From: Actinomycetota bacterium
GTDB lineage: Bacteria > Actinomycetota > Coriobacteriia > Anaerosomatales > Anaerosomataceae
NCBI GenBank assembly: GCA_004348925.1
Contig: RCMX01000006.1
Location: 260,363 to 315,482 of the forward strand
DNA length: 55,120 bases
Direction of reading: 5' to 3'
Below are positions 25,821 through 35,060 of this stretch, piece after piece. The stretch's first letter is position 1, and every line of letters begins with the position of its first letter. A program made the position numbers and the translations under genes. A model generated the notes under the pieces. The model was not told the origin of the DNA and did no database searches. It saw only the letters and a list, made by a program, of their open reading frames with translations.

Positions 25821-26786
25821 CTACCTGTCGGCGCGGACGTGGCACTGCACGCAAGAGAGCGGTCCGTGGCATTCGATGCAATGTGCAGCTCCGCCCTTGT
25901 CCACCTGTTGCCCGTGCTGATCCAGCCATGCCCCCTGCTTGGGGTCGTACTCGGCGTGGTGGCACATCGTGCACATATCCGGCTTGCCGCCATGGCAGCG
26001 AGAGCAGACCGTGGGGTCGGTCCTGGCGACCGCTGCATGCCCTGTCGTCTCTTTGGTCCAGCCAGCGGGATGCGGCATCTGAACGCCGTGGCAGTCATCA
26101 CACAGGCGCTGCTCGTGACACATGCCGCAGAGCTTCACATCCGCAAGCGCGATGTCCCCGTGACGCCCGTCCTTCCACTGAGCGCCCGAATGCGAAGCGG
26201 GCACCAGCTCGTACCCTGACGGATGGCACACAGCGCACGTTGCAGACGCATCAGGCTTCTCGGCAGTTCCATGGCAGGTGAAGCACTGCGCCATCAGCGT
26301 GAGTGCGTTCCCGCGTGTCTGTTCCGGGTGCGCGGTCCGTACGTGGCATGACACGCAGGAGCCGTTGCGCTTCGCGTGCTCCGCGTGATCGATGAGGATG
26401 CGGTAGCCCGATGTCGCGGTCCGATTCGGGCTGTGACACTGCAGGCACACCACGTCGGCCACCGGCGCCACATCTGCCGAGCGGGTCTCCACCTGAGTCG
26501 GATAGTCGCCCGAGATGTGCGCACCGATGTCGCGGGCGAAGAGCTTGCCCCTGTCGACCAGCCGTGCAGGCAGCGCATACCAGGCATGCGGCGCTTCGTG
26601 GCACTTCACGCACGCGACCGTCACATGAGCTGAACGCTCCCATGAGCCCGCGCGCGAGGTCATCTCGTGACATGAGGCGCATACGCGAGGTGACGCGGTG
26701 CTCAGATCCAGCACGACGGCAGCCAACACAACGCCGAGGATCACCGCGGCAAGGACAAGGGCGCGCTTGCGACCGAAGGCACCCAT
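25821..26786 (-). CDS. membrane-anchored dodecaheme cytochrome c (NapC/NrfH-like N-terminus)
   Basis: 321 residues. An N-terminal helix (LVLAAVILGVVLAAVVLDL) anchors it with the haem domain outside. Twelve CXXCH sites are visible, starting with CASCHEM near residue 36 and ending CVQCHVR at the C-terminus; the N-terminal CASCHEM...CVKCHEAPH arrangement resembles NapC/NrfH quinol-oxidising cytochromes. Last gene of the operon; its ATG follows the preceding TAG directly. It is the least similar to its three neighbours, so it may be the outward electron acceptor or a fused terminal module. Confidence 0.9.
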   Translation of the reverse strand: MGAFGRKRALVLAAVILGVVLAAVVLDLSTASPRVCASCHEMTSRAGSWERSAHVTVACVKCHEAPHAWYALPARLVDRGKLFARDIGAHISGDYPTQVETRSADVAPVADVVCLQCHSPNRTATSGYRILIDHAEHAKRNGSCVSCHVRTAHPEQTRGNALTLMAQCFTCHGTAEKPDASATCAVCHPSGYELVPASHSGAQWKDGRHGDIALADVKLCGMCHEQRLCDDCHGVQMPHPAGWTKETTGHAAVARTDPTVCSRCHGGKPDMCTMCHHAEYDPKQGAWLDQHGQQVDKGGAAHCIECHGPLSCVQCHVRADR

Positions 26787-27635
26787 CTACTTCACGACCT
26801 TGAGCGCCGGGTCGAAGTTGAGCGAGGGGACTTCACCGTGACAACGCACGCAGAAGGGCGCCTCGTGGCACGCCTCGCAGCTGCGGTGTTTCGCGACCGC
26901 CGCCCCGTGTCCGGCACGCCAATCCGAGACGTGCGACGGCGGGCGCTGCGCATGACAATCCGCGCACCAGTCGGCCTTCCACTTGTGGCACGTCGCACAT
27001 TCCGGGTCATCCCGGTGGTCGCCATGCAGGACGAGCCAATCGGCCTTGCTGTGCGTCTCGGGCGCCGCCTTCGCTGTGTGACATGCCGTGCACGCGTTCT
27101 TGGCCTTGTCGCCGTCATGGCATGTCAGGCAACCAACCATGGGAGGCGTGTGCTTCCCTTCGGGACTGAGCTCGTGCACCAGGAAGTCATGGCACTCGAT
27201 GCATTTCATCTTGAGCACCGTAACATGTGCACGGTGCGGGATCTGCAAGTCGCCCGCAGGCGAGACCGACCTCAGGTCGCTGTGGCAGACCAGGCACGAC
27301 TCGTTCGTGGGTGCCTTGAACACGTCGGGCGCCTTCGAGCGCGAAACCAGCGACACGTACGACGTCCCGATCATCCGCACGCGATATGCGGCTCGCGCCG
27401 CGAGGGTCGGCGGTACGTGGCACGTCTCGCATCCCGCCTCGGCGTGGGTGGACTTCGCCCAGGGACCGTACTTCTCGGCCAGCACCGGATACTTCGAGAA
27501 GAACCCGGGACGACTGGCAAGGTAGCCGGGAAGGACGAGCAGGATGAGGATCGCAAGCACGACCAGCCCCAGCCGCAGCAGTGCCTGTCGTCGGCGCGGA
27601 TGAAGAAACGGTCCCCTGTCAGCTCTTAGTGGCAT
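26787..27635 (-). CDS. membrane-anchored nonaheme cytochrome c
   Basis: 282 residues from ATG 27635, overlapping the end of the upstream cytochrome gene by 10 nt. N-terminal helix (LRLGLVVLAILILLVLPGYLA), then RPGFFSKYPVLAEKYGPW and nine CXXCH sites from CETCHVPP to CVRCHGE. His-rich inter-haem segments (IPHRAHV, HGDHRDD) could give distal ligands. It shares layout and linker motifs with the two preceding genes, suggesting tandem duplication. Confidence 0.9.
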   Translation of the reverse strand: MPLRADRGPFLHPRRRQALLRLGLVVLAILILLVLPGYLASRPGFFSKYPVLAEKYGPWAKSTHAEAGCETCHVPPTLAARAAYRVRMIGTSYVSLVSRSKAPDVFKAPTNESCLVCHSDLRSVSPAGDLQIPHRAHVTVLKMKCIECHDFLVHELSPEGKHTPPMVGCLTCHDGDKAKNACTACHTAKAAPETHSKADWLVLHGDHRDDPECATCHKWKADWCADCHAQRPPSHVSDWRAGHGAAVAKHRSCEACHEAPFCVRCHGEVPSLNFDPALKVVK

Positions 27636-28396
27636 GTCTTGCAGAACTCCTCGCCGCCATGGCACACCAGGCATCCGTCGCCGCGCTCTGTGGCAGGCAC
27701 CGCATGGCCCTTCTTCCAGTTGCCCACATGCGACGCCGGTCGCTTCTCGTGACACTCTGCGCAGTAGCCGGGCGTCCAATCATGGCATTGCGCGCAATCC
27801 TGTGATGCAGCCGCAACGCCGTGCACCCGCAGCCAGTCTGCTTTCTTGTGCGTTGCCGGAGTCTGCTTGCGCGTGTGGCACTTGATGCACTCGGCAGTCG
27901 CCTTGTCGCCATCGTGACACGTCAGGCAGGTCTGCATCATCGGTCGGTTGAAGCCGTCCTTATTGAGCGAATGGACAAGATCCTTGTGACACGCCGTGCA
28001 TTCCATCTTGAGGACTTCGACGTGTGCCTTATGCGGGATGAGCAGGTCACCGCTCGGGGCCACGGCGCGATACGTCGTGTGACACTTCTGGCAGGCAGCC
28101 CTGGACGGCGGCTGGAGCAGGTTTGTCGTATCCGGGCCGGAAGCCAGCTGCGAGTAGAACGCCGGGATCGCGCGCGCCGAGAACGACACGAAGCCCCCGA
28201 AGCCCGGCTCCACGTGGCATTCACCGCACGCTATGCGCGAATGCGTTGACGTCGTCCAGTGGTCCATCCTCGGCCCGAGTGACGGGTAGCGACGATAGTA
28301 GTCCGGCTGCAGCACGGAGAACACAGGCAGTCCGACCGCCACGATCGCCACGATCGCGAGGCCGAGAGCCGCCCACCTGAGCAGGCGATGACGCAC
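27626..28396 (-). CDS. membrane-anchored nonaheme cytochrome c
   Basis: 256 residues from GTG 28396, with AGGAG nine bases upstream. N-terminal helix (AALGLAIVAIVAVGLPVFSVL), then QPDYYRRYPSLGPRMDHW and nine CXXCH sites. The last, CKTCH, is the extreme C-terminus, so the protein ends on a haem site. It is paralogous to the genes on both sides (shared CTACHKD/CLTCHDGDKA-type blocks) and overlaps the next start. Confidence 0.9.
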   Translation of the reverse strand: MRHRLLRWAALGLAIVAIVAVGLPVFSVLQPDYYRRYPSLGPRMDHWTTSTHSRIACGECHVEPGFGGFVSFSARAIPAFYSQLASGPDTTNLLQPPSRAACQKCHTTYRAVAPSGDLLIPHKAHVEVLKMECTACHKDLVHSLNKDGFNRPMMQTCLTCHDGDKATAECIKCHTRKQTPATHKKADWLRVHGVAAASQDCAQCHDWTPGYCAECHEKRPASHVGNWKKGHAVPATERGDGCLVCHGGEEFCKTCH

Positions 28397-29407
28397 CTAC
28401 TTCATCTCCTTGAACTGGTCGTGACAGTCGGTGCAGGATGCCGCCTTGTGACACTCGAGGCACCGCGGATCATCCACGCGCTTCGTGAAGTTCTTGTGCC
28501 TGCCGATCCACGTGTCCGTCGAACCGTGGAACTCGGGACGCTCCCGATGGCACTCCTGGCACTCGCCCTCCGACTGGTGGCACAGCAGGCATCGCGCCCG
28601 CGACTTGAGTGCCTCGGCACCGTGATACGTCTTGGTCCAATCCGCCTTCACGTGCAGCGCTTCGATCGACTTCATGCCGATCTCGATGGTGAGTCCGGTG
28701 AACTTGGGCACGGTACCGGTCGTGTGGCACTGCTGGCACTGCGCGACGGTATGACACGACTCGAGACAGCCGTTCTGACCCACTCGCTGGACGACTGCCA
28801 CGTGCGCGGTCTTCCATTGATCGGCGCTCTCGTGCAACACGTGGTGACAATCGAAGCACTGCTCGGTCGCCTTGGTGCCAATATGACAGCCGTACGCCAC
28901 GCACACGCCGGAGAACGGCATCTCCTTGTGCTTGTCGAGGTACGTCTCGAAGTGCGCCGTCCACTTGTGGCAGCCAACACAGGAGCGCGTCTCGGTGGAT
29001 ACACGTTGGTGCGCGGGGTGCGGAATCCGCGCTGTCCGGGTCGCGTCCGAGCTCCAGTCGTCGCGATGACAGTTGAGGCACGCCTCGTTCCTCGGTGGTG
29101 AGAACGTGAAGTACTGCGGCGTGGAGCCGGTCTTCACGAAGCTCGTGTAGTAGTCGCCGATAAGCGCAACGCCGTTCTTGAGCGCATCGGTCTCATGGCA
29201 CGCGCGACAGCCGATGCCCTCATGCGCCGAGTTTCCCAGGTTCACGTAGCGGCGGTTGAGCAGGTGGTATCGCGAGAAGAACTCCGGCGTCGAGGTCTGC
29301 ACGAGCGGCACGATCACCGCAACGGCGCTCACGAGCACCACAAGGACGCCGGCGATCATGGCGATGCGCGATAGTCGCGACCGTGACCACGCCTCGCGTG
29401 CGCTCAC
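28397..29407 (-). CDS. membrane-anchored multiheme cytochrome c (11 haem sites, two non-canonical)
   Basis: 336 residues from GTG 29407, 8 nt after the NrfD stop. N-terminal helix (AMIAGVLVVLVSAVAVIVPLV), then STPEFFSRYHLLNRRYVNL. Nine CXXCH sites plus CVAYGCH (four intervening residues) and CLESCH (three) can be read, giving up to 11 haems. As the first cytochrome after NrfD it is a natural immediate electron partner, which is inference from order. Confidence 0.9.
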   Translation of the reverse strand: MSAREAWSRSRLSRIAMIAGVLVVLVSAVAVIVPLVQTSTPEFFSRYHLLNRRYVNLGNSAHEGIGCRACHETDALKNGVALIGDYYTSFVKTGSTPQYFTFSPPRNEACLNCHRDDWSSDATRTARIPHPAHQRVSTETRSCVGCHKWTAHFETYLDKHKEMPFSGVCVAYGCHIGTKATEQCFDCHHVLHESADQWKTAHVAVVQRVGQNGCLESCHTVAQCQQCHTTGTVPKFTGLTIEIGMKSIEALHVKADWTKTYHGAEALKSRARCLLCHQSEGECQECHRERPEFHGSTDTWIGRHKNFTKRVDDPRCLECHKAASCTDCHDQFKEMK

Positions 29408-29414
29408 CGAGGGC

Positions 29415-30668
29415 TCACCCTGCCTCGACGACGGGTTCCACGCCAGCGCCGAGCGCAGCGGGCTCCTCGTCGTGCTCGTCTTCGGGCACCTGCAGCGGGA
29501 GTACCTTGGCGCTGAGCGTCATGATCATGAGGCCGACTGCGAGCAGGCCGAGCGCGATGAGCACCTCGACGAGGCTTGGGAAGTAGGGTGACGAGTACTG
29601 CCCGAGCGTGTTGGTGGAGAAGCCCATCGCCATGAGCGAGTAGCGCTTGAAGAAGACCGCGACCACGTACATGATCGAGGCTGTGATCTGAACAGTCGGC
29701 AGATGCCGCGTCTTGCGGCCCGCAAGCAGCGCGAATGCACCGAAGCCCAACACCAGCACCGGGATGAACGCCCAGGCGTACTCGCCGGTGAAGAAATGTG
29801 AGAACCGGATAGCGTGCCCGGGCTTGGACGAAGTCGGCCAGAACACCGTGAGGATCTCCACCACCAGCAGGAAGAGGTCGATGATCATCACCGTCGCGAG
29901 CAACGTCGACAGACTGCGGAACATGCTCGAGGCGAACTTGAACACTCCGAGGCTCTGCATGATGTACGCGCATATCAGCAGGAGAGCGACACCGGAAGCG
30001 GTTGCCGAGGTGAGGAAGATAGGCACCATGACCGCCGAGTTCCACAGCTCACGCGACTTGTTGAGGGAGAGCACGAACGCCGTCGTCGTGTGCAGGTAGA
30101 TCGCGAACGGGAGCGCGATGAGCGTCATCCGATGCGCGAGCTTCTTGCCGCCGAATCCGGTGATGAGGACCCAGAGGTCAACGAAGCAGATGATCATGTA
30201 GATGTTCGCCGCGCTGCCGGTGTACACGAACGGCGAGGTGCCGTTGGGGGTGAGCAGCATGTACACCGCGCGCCACGGACGCTCCATGTCGGTGATGATG
30301 CCGAGAAGCGCAAGCATCACGAGCACCCCTGCCTGCAGCACCGCGAGGCGCGACAGCGGCTTGAACTGCTCGGCGCCGAAGAGGTGGACGCTCGCGTAGA
30401 CGATGAGGCCACCAGCCGAGAGGCCGACGTAGTACATGTAGTTGGTGAACCACAGGCCCCACGGATAGTTGTCGCGCATCGCCATCACAGAGCCGCCGTT
30501 GGCGAGCGCCGTGCCCCACGCGACGATGCCGAGGGTGATGATGATGCCGAGCAGCGCTACGAACAGCCAGTACCGTTTGCCGGCCGACTTGAGCGCGCCG
30601 ATATTGAAGTCGACGCCGATAATCCGATAAACGCCCGGTGCGGTGGTGGTGATCAGCTTCTTAGCCAT
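29415..30668 (-). CDS. NrfD/PsrC-family integral membrane quinol oxidoreductase subunit
   Basis: 417 residues with about nine to ten transmembrane helices, beginning RYWLFVALLGIIITLG. The PWGLWFTNYMYYVGLSAGG segment and ITDMERPWRAVYML are typical of NrfD-like proteins, which exchange electrons and sometimes protons with menaquinol and contain no haem of their own. It follows the ferredoxin subunit by 6 nt, the canonical NrfC-NrfD pairing, and connects it to the cytochromes. The acidic C-terminus (PEDEHDEEP) is unusual for the family. Confidence 0.93.
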   Translation of the reverse strand: MAKKLITTTAPGVYRIIGVDFNIGALKSAGKRYWLFVALLGIIITLGIVAWGTALANGGSVMAMRDNYPWGLWFTNYMYYVGLSAGGLIVYASVHLFGAEQFKPLSRLAVLQAGVLVMLALLGIITDMERPWRAVYMLLTPNGTSPFVYTGSAANIYMIICFVDLWVLITGFGGKKLAHRMTLIALPFAIYLHTTTAFVLSLNKSRELWNSAVMVPIFLTSATASGVALLLICAYIMQSLGVFKFASSMFRSLSTLLATVMIIDLFLLVVEILTVFWPTSSKPGHAIRFSHFFTGEYAWAFIPVLVLGFGAFALLAGRKTRHLPTVQITASIMYVVAVFFKRYSLMAMGFSTNTLGQYSSPYFPSLVEVLIALGLLAVGLMIMTLSAKVLPLQVPEDEHDEEPAALGAGVEPVVEAG

Positions 30669-30674
30669 GTCGCA

Positions 30675-31574
30675 TCACCCCACATACCAGATCATAGGTT
30701 CGTTCCCGGTCTCTTCTTTGAGGCGCCACACCCGGCGGGTCTTAAGCAGGATGGAGACTTCGCTCTCGGGATCGTTGAGATCGCCGAACTTGCGCGCTCC
30801 CACAGGACACGCCTCGACACACGCGGTGGTCTGACCGTTTCGTGTGCGCTGAATGCAGAAGGTGCACTTCTCGACGACGCCGGCCTTCTCCTCGACCGGC
30901 ACACGCGGGTTTCGCTCGGCGGCGGGTACTTCGGGCTCCACCCAGTTGAAGTGGCGTGCGTCGTAGGGGCAGGTGACCAGGCAGTTGCGGCACGCGATGC
31001 ACTTGTCGTAATCGATGACGACGATGCCGTCAGGCTCTTTCCAGGTCGCGATCACCGGACAGCCGTAGACGCATGTGGGCTTCGCGCACTGCATGCACTG
31101 CACCGGGAGGTACCACTTGTCCGGATCGCCTCCCTCGGCGTAGTCGAGCTTGGCGTGGTCGAGGTCGACCTTGCCGGGCTCCATCTCAAGCACCTGGATG
31201 TACGTGAAGCCGGCGTTGCGGCCGATGTTGTTCTCCTTCACGCACGCGTACACGCAGCGCCTGCAGCCGATGCAGGCCTTCACGTCGATGACCATCGCCC
31301 ACTTCTGGTCGCCCGCGGGATCGGCGTACTTCACGGGCTTGCCGGGGTAGTTGACGGCGTTGTCTTCCTCGATGATGGGCGCGAGCGGATCCCCCTCGGC
31401 AGTCGGCTCAGAGGCGGTCGCAGAACCCGCGGTAGCCGAGAGGAATGCGGGCACCGAACCCGCCGCAAGGATGCCTGCGGTAGCGCCAAGCCCCTCGATG
31501 AAGCTCCGGCGCGAGAGCGTAAGACCCTCGGGCGCTGTAGCGTCGGCGGGGATGGAATCGTTCTTCCTGGTCAT
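30675..31574 (-). CDS. Tat-exported ferredoxin subunit with four [4Fe-4S] clusters (NrfC/PsrB/DsrO type)
   Basis: 299 residues. Tat signal SRRSFIEGLGATAGIL (about residues 21-36) directs the folded protein across the membrane. Four cysteine sets follow: CIGCRRCVYAC, CMQCAKPTCVYGCP, CIACRNCLVTCP, and CTFCIQR with CVEACP, the HybA/NrfC arrangement. It passes electrons between the NrfD quinol subunit and the cytochromes on the outer face. Its ATG overlaps the stop of the upstream cytochrome (ATGA). Confidence 0.93.
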   Translation of the reverse strand: MTRKNDSIPADATAPEGLTLSRRSFIEGLGATAGILAAGSVPAFLSATAGSATASEPTAEGDPLAPIIEEDNAVNYPGKPVKYADPAGDQKWAMVIDVKACIGCRRCVYACVKENNIGRNAGFTYIQVLEMEPGKVDLDHAKLDYAEGGDPDKWYLPVQCMQCAKPTCVYGCPVIATWKEPDGIVVIDYDKCIACRNCLVTCPYDARHFNWVEPEVPAAERNPRVPVEEKAGVVEKCTFCIQRTRNGQTTACVEACPVGARKFGDLNDPESEVSILLKTRRVWRLKEETGNEPMIWYVG

Positions 31575-32272
31575 CGCTTGGACCTTCCCATGATCAGCAG
31601 GCCGAGGGTGCCTGCGCCAATGACAGCGCCGATCGAAGCCACGACGACAAGCGAAAGTGGCGTGTTCACGGGAGGATAGACCGGCGGACCTGCGAGCGGC
31701 TTGAACAGCTCGTGCTCGCCCACCGCCTGCACCTCAAACCCGCTGCCGAGGAACGGCGGTAGCGCCGCGACGTAGATCCACGATGGCGTGTGCGGGTCGT
31801 GACAACCGGCGGCAGTGCACTTCGGAAGGTTCTTGCCATGAACGCCCACCTGCCACTCGCGGTACTTCTCGAAGTGGCAGCGCTGGCAAACCCGGGAGAC
31901 GTCGCCGGTGATGTCGATGAGCGAGCCGTCGGGCGCGATGAGCATGCCGGGGTTGCGCGAGGGGTCGTCATGACACATGAGGCACGCCTTCTCGTCCTTG
32001 CCAAGCGTGTCGTGGACCTCAAGGGTGATCGTGTGCTTCTTGAAGCCGTTCGGGAGCGGCGGCACCGGATTGCCACCGGCGTCGACGGTCACCGGATGGC
32101 ACTTGGTGCAAGGATAGAACGCCAGCTCACCCGTGGATGACCGCCCCGCGAAAGCGCTCGGGGCGAAGAAGATGCCAGCGAGCATGAACACCGCCAGCGC
32201 TGCCAGGAAGATGGGACCCCCGGCGTACAACCGCATTCGTTTCCGGGAACCTGCCCTGCTGGATCCATGCAT
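31571..32272 (-). CDS. membrane-bound tetraheme cytochrome c, first gene of the operon
   Basis: About 233 residues from ATG 32272; starts at 32236 or 32341 are possible and none has a strong ribosome binding site. A signal helix (IFLAALAVFMLAGIFF) with cleavage near AFA is followed by three CXXCH sites (CTKCH, CLMCH, CQRCH) and a CTAAGCH with four intervening residues. A C-terminal transmembrane helix (LVVVASIGAVIGAGTLGLLIM) tethers it. It overlaps the ferredoxin gene and resembles the small cytochrome c7-like subunits that accompany NrfCD modules. Confidence 0.85.
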   Translation of the reverse strand: MHGSSRAGSRKRMRLYAGGPIFLAALAVFMLAGIFFAPSAFAGRSSTGELAFYPCTKCHPVTVDAGGNPVPPLPNGFKKHTITLEVHDTLGKDEKACLMCHDDPSRNPGMLIAPDGSLIDITGDVSRVCQRCHFEKYREWQVGVHGKNLPKCTAAGCHDPHTPSWIYVAALPPFLGSGFEVQAVGEHELFKPLAGPPVYPPVNTPLSLVVVASIGAVIGAGTLGLLIMGRSKR

Positions 32273-32386
32273 TGCGTCTATGGCTCTCACACCACCTTGT
32301 TCGCACCCCGTTGGCTGCACATCCTCCGAACGACCTGACACTAGCAGCGGCCCTGACCTCGACCATTCGCGAGGTATTCCCGTCTT

Positions 32387-32408
32387 GTTAAGGTTGTGTT
32401 AGCGGGCT
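32387..32408 (+). promoter_or_regulatory. PhoB/PhoP-like direct-repeat box (11-bp period)
   Basis: GTTAAGGTTGT and GTTAGCGGGCT lie back to back, so GTTA recurs every 11 bp, the spacing used by OmpR/PhoB-family regulators. It sits between the divergent cytochrome operon and the response regulator gene, where the regulator could control both. Confidence 0.5.
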
Positions 32409-32468
32409 TCTACCCGATGTCGGGTATGCTCATCTTGAAATGGGTCGCGCTCTCAAGGAGGAGCGGTC

Positions 32469-33143
<675 letters not shown>

Positions 33144-33146
33144 GAG

Positions 33147-34910
33147 ATGCCGGCCCGCCGCCGGGGCTCGATCCGCCTCTGGCAGACCGAACTCTTCATC
33201 GCCGTCATCGTGGTGGCGATCCTCATCCTCTCGGGATCGCTCTCTGCGGGCGTAAAAGCCACACTCACGCAAACGACCGAGACGAGCGAGCTGCGCAACG
33301 CGTACGCGCTTGCCGAGCGGCTCAAGCCCGAGTTCCCGCTCGGCGTTGACGGCACGCGTGCGCTGCGCGACGTGGTGGCCGAGTACCGCACCATCTACGG
33401 CGGCGGCATCTGGGTGTACGACAAAGACGGCGGCCTCATGCAGTCGGCGCACGACGCAGCGCCGCTCGACGCGGTGCTGGAGTCGGCGCGACTCAAGGGC
33501 CTTGCCGAGGATGCCTCGTACGTGACGAGCGACCTGCGTCGCAATGGCTGGATCGTCGCGTCCCAGCCGCTCCACGGCCGGGACGGAAGCCTGCAGGGCG
33601 TCGTCATCACCGCCAGCTCGGCCGATCCGTCGGTGACGATCCTGCAGGGCGTCCGCGACCGGCTCTGGGTCACCTTCTGGATCTCGCTCGCGGTGGCAGG
33701 TCTGCTCGGCTTCGGCTTCTCGGAACTTATCGGTCGACGCATCCAGGCGATGTCGGACGCGGCAGCGGGCATCGCCGCCGGCGACTTCGAGCAGCGCCTC
33801 CCGACGAACCTCGTGCCCTCCGAGATCCAGGACCTGGCCGAGTCGTACAACTCCATGGCCGCCACGCTCGGCGAGGCGTTCTCGGCCATCGAGGAGAGCC
33901 GCCGCGAGATCGCCGCCGTCGTCGAGTCGATGGCGGAAGGTGTTGTGGCGATCGACTCGGCAGGGCTGCTGCGCGTCATCAACCCCGAAGCCGCCCGCCT
34001 GCTCTCGGTGGGGCCCGCCGAGGCGACAGGCACGCCGGTTGCCGACACGATCGCCGACGATGAGGTGCTGGGCGTCGTCCGGGAGGGTCTTGGCGGCGCC
34101 AGCGCGACCCGCACGGTGACGCTCGAGGGCCGAGCGGTCCGGCTGCACTGCACGCCGCTGCTCGACGCCGAAGGCGCGGTCGACGGCGCGGTGCTGCTGC
34201 TCGCGGACGTGACCGAGCGGCAGCGCCTCGAAGACGCGCAGCGCCGGTTCGTCGCCGACGCGAGCCACGAGATGCGCACGCCGATCGCCGCGCTCAAGGG
34301 CATGCTGGAGCTCCTGGTGGATGGCGCCAAAGACCGCCCGGAAGTCCGCGACGAGTTCCTGCAGACGATGCAGGGCGAGGTGGACCGGCTCGGCCGGCTT
34401 GTGGCCGATCTGCTCACGCTCGCGCGACTCGAGGCCGGCAGCCTGCAGCTCTCGCCCGCGCCCGAGTATGTGGAGGACCTGTTCGCCGACGTCACCGGCG
34501 TCATGCGAACTCTGGCCGAGCAGGCCGGAGTATCGCTCGATGTCGGGCTTCCCGACGGTGAACTCAAGGTGATGGCCGATCGTGACCGCGTCGTCCAGGT
34601 ACTCCTGAGCTTCACCGACAACGCGCTCAAGCACTCGCCGGAGGGGACGAGAATCCACCTTGACGCGCAGGTCGACGGCGAGCGAGTTCAACTCTCCGTC
34701 ACCGACGAAGGCCCCGGCATAGAACTCGACCAGATCGACCGCGTCTTCGAGCGCTTCTACCGCGCCGATACCTCGCGCGCGGGCGGCACGGGAACGGGAC
34801 TGGGCCTCGCGATCGCCAAGGAGATCGTCGAAGCGCACGGCGCGACGATCGATGTCCGCTCGGCAGTGGGGGGCGGGACCACGTTCTCGTTCACCCTCGA
34901 ACGCGCGTAG
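33147..34910 (+). CDS. membrane sensor histidine kinase with HAMP and PAS domains (PhoR-like)
   Basis: 587 residues. Two transmembrane helices (about 12-35 and 172-192) bracket an extracytoplasmic sensor domain of ~135 residues. HAMP (SDAAAGIAAGDFEQRL), PAS (about 250-360), HisKA with the phospho-accepting His in DASHEMRTPIAALKG (about 374) and HATPase with N, G1 and G2 boxes (FTDNALKHS, DEGPGIE, GTGLGLAIAKE) follow. The PAS plus HAMP layout is like PhoR/WalK. The ligand is unknown. Confidence 0.94.
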   Translation: MPARRRGSIRLWQTELFIAVIVVAILILSGSLSAGVKATLTQTTETSELRNAYALAERLKPEFPLGVDGTRALRDVVAEYRTIYGGGIWVYDKDGGLMQSAHDAAPLDAVLESARLKGLAEDASYVTSDLRRNGWIVASQPLHGRDGSLQGVVITASSADPSVTILQGVRDRLWVTFWISLAVAGLLGFGFSELIGRRIQAMSDAAAGIAAGDFEQRLPTNLVPSEIQDLAESYNSMAATLGEAFSAIEESRREIAAVVESMAEGVVAIDSAGLLRVINPEAARLLSVGPAEATGTPVADTIADDEVLGVVREGLGGASATRTVTLEGRAVRLHCTPLLDAEGAVDGAVLLLADVTERQRLEDAQRRFVADASHEMRTPIAALKGMLELLVDGAKDRPEVRDEFLQTMQGEVDRLGRLVADLLTLARLEAGSLQLSPAPEYVEDLFADVTGVMRTLAEQAGVSLDVGLPDGELKVMADRDRVVQVLLSFTDNALKHSPEGTRIHLDAQVDGERVQLSVTDEGPGIELDQIDRVFERFYRADTSRAGGTGTGLGLAIAKEIVEAHGATIDVRSAVGGGTTFSFTLERA

Positions 34911-34943
34911 CGCACAGACAAGACGCGTCCCGGCGGGACTCAC

Positions 34944-34976
34944 GAAACCCTAACAAGACTCGAACCCTCCATGAAC
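34944..34976 (-). promoter_or_regulatory. three tandem 11-bp boxes (PhoP/PhoB-like)
   Basis: On the minus strand the sequence reads GTTCATGGAGG, GTTCGAGTCTT, GTTAGGGTTTC without gaps, three 11-mers each opening GTT(A/C). It lies 85 bp upstream of the membrane-protein gene at 35061 and downstream of the kinase, so it is a good candidate site for the adjacent response regulator. Confidence 0.55.
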
Positions 34977-35060
34977 CTCACCCTGCCCCGCACGGGAGAA
35001 ACTCCTCGGTAGAAGCTGCGGAAGGTCGTTCCGCTTCAGGTATCCAGGAGGTCGATCGCA

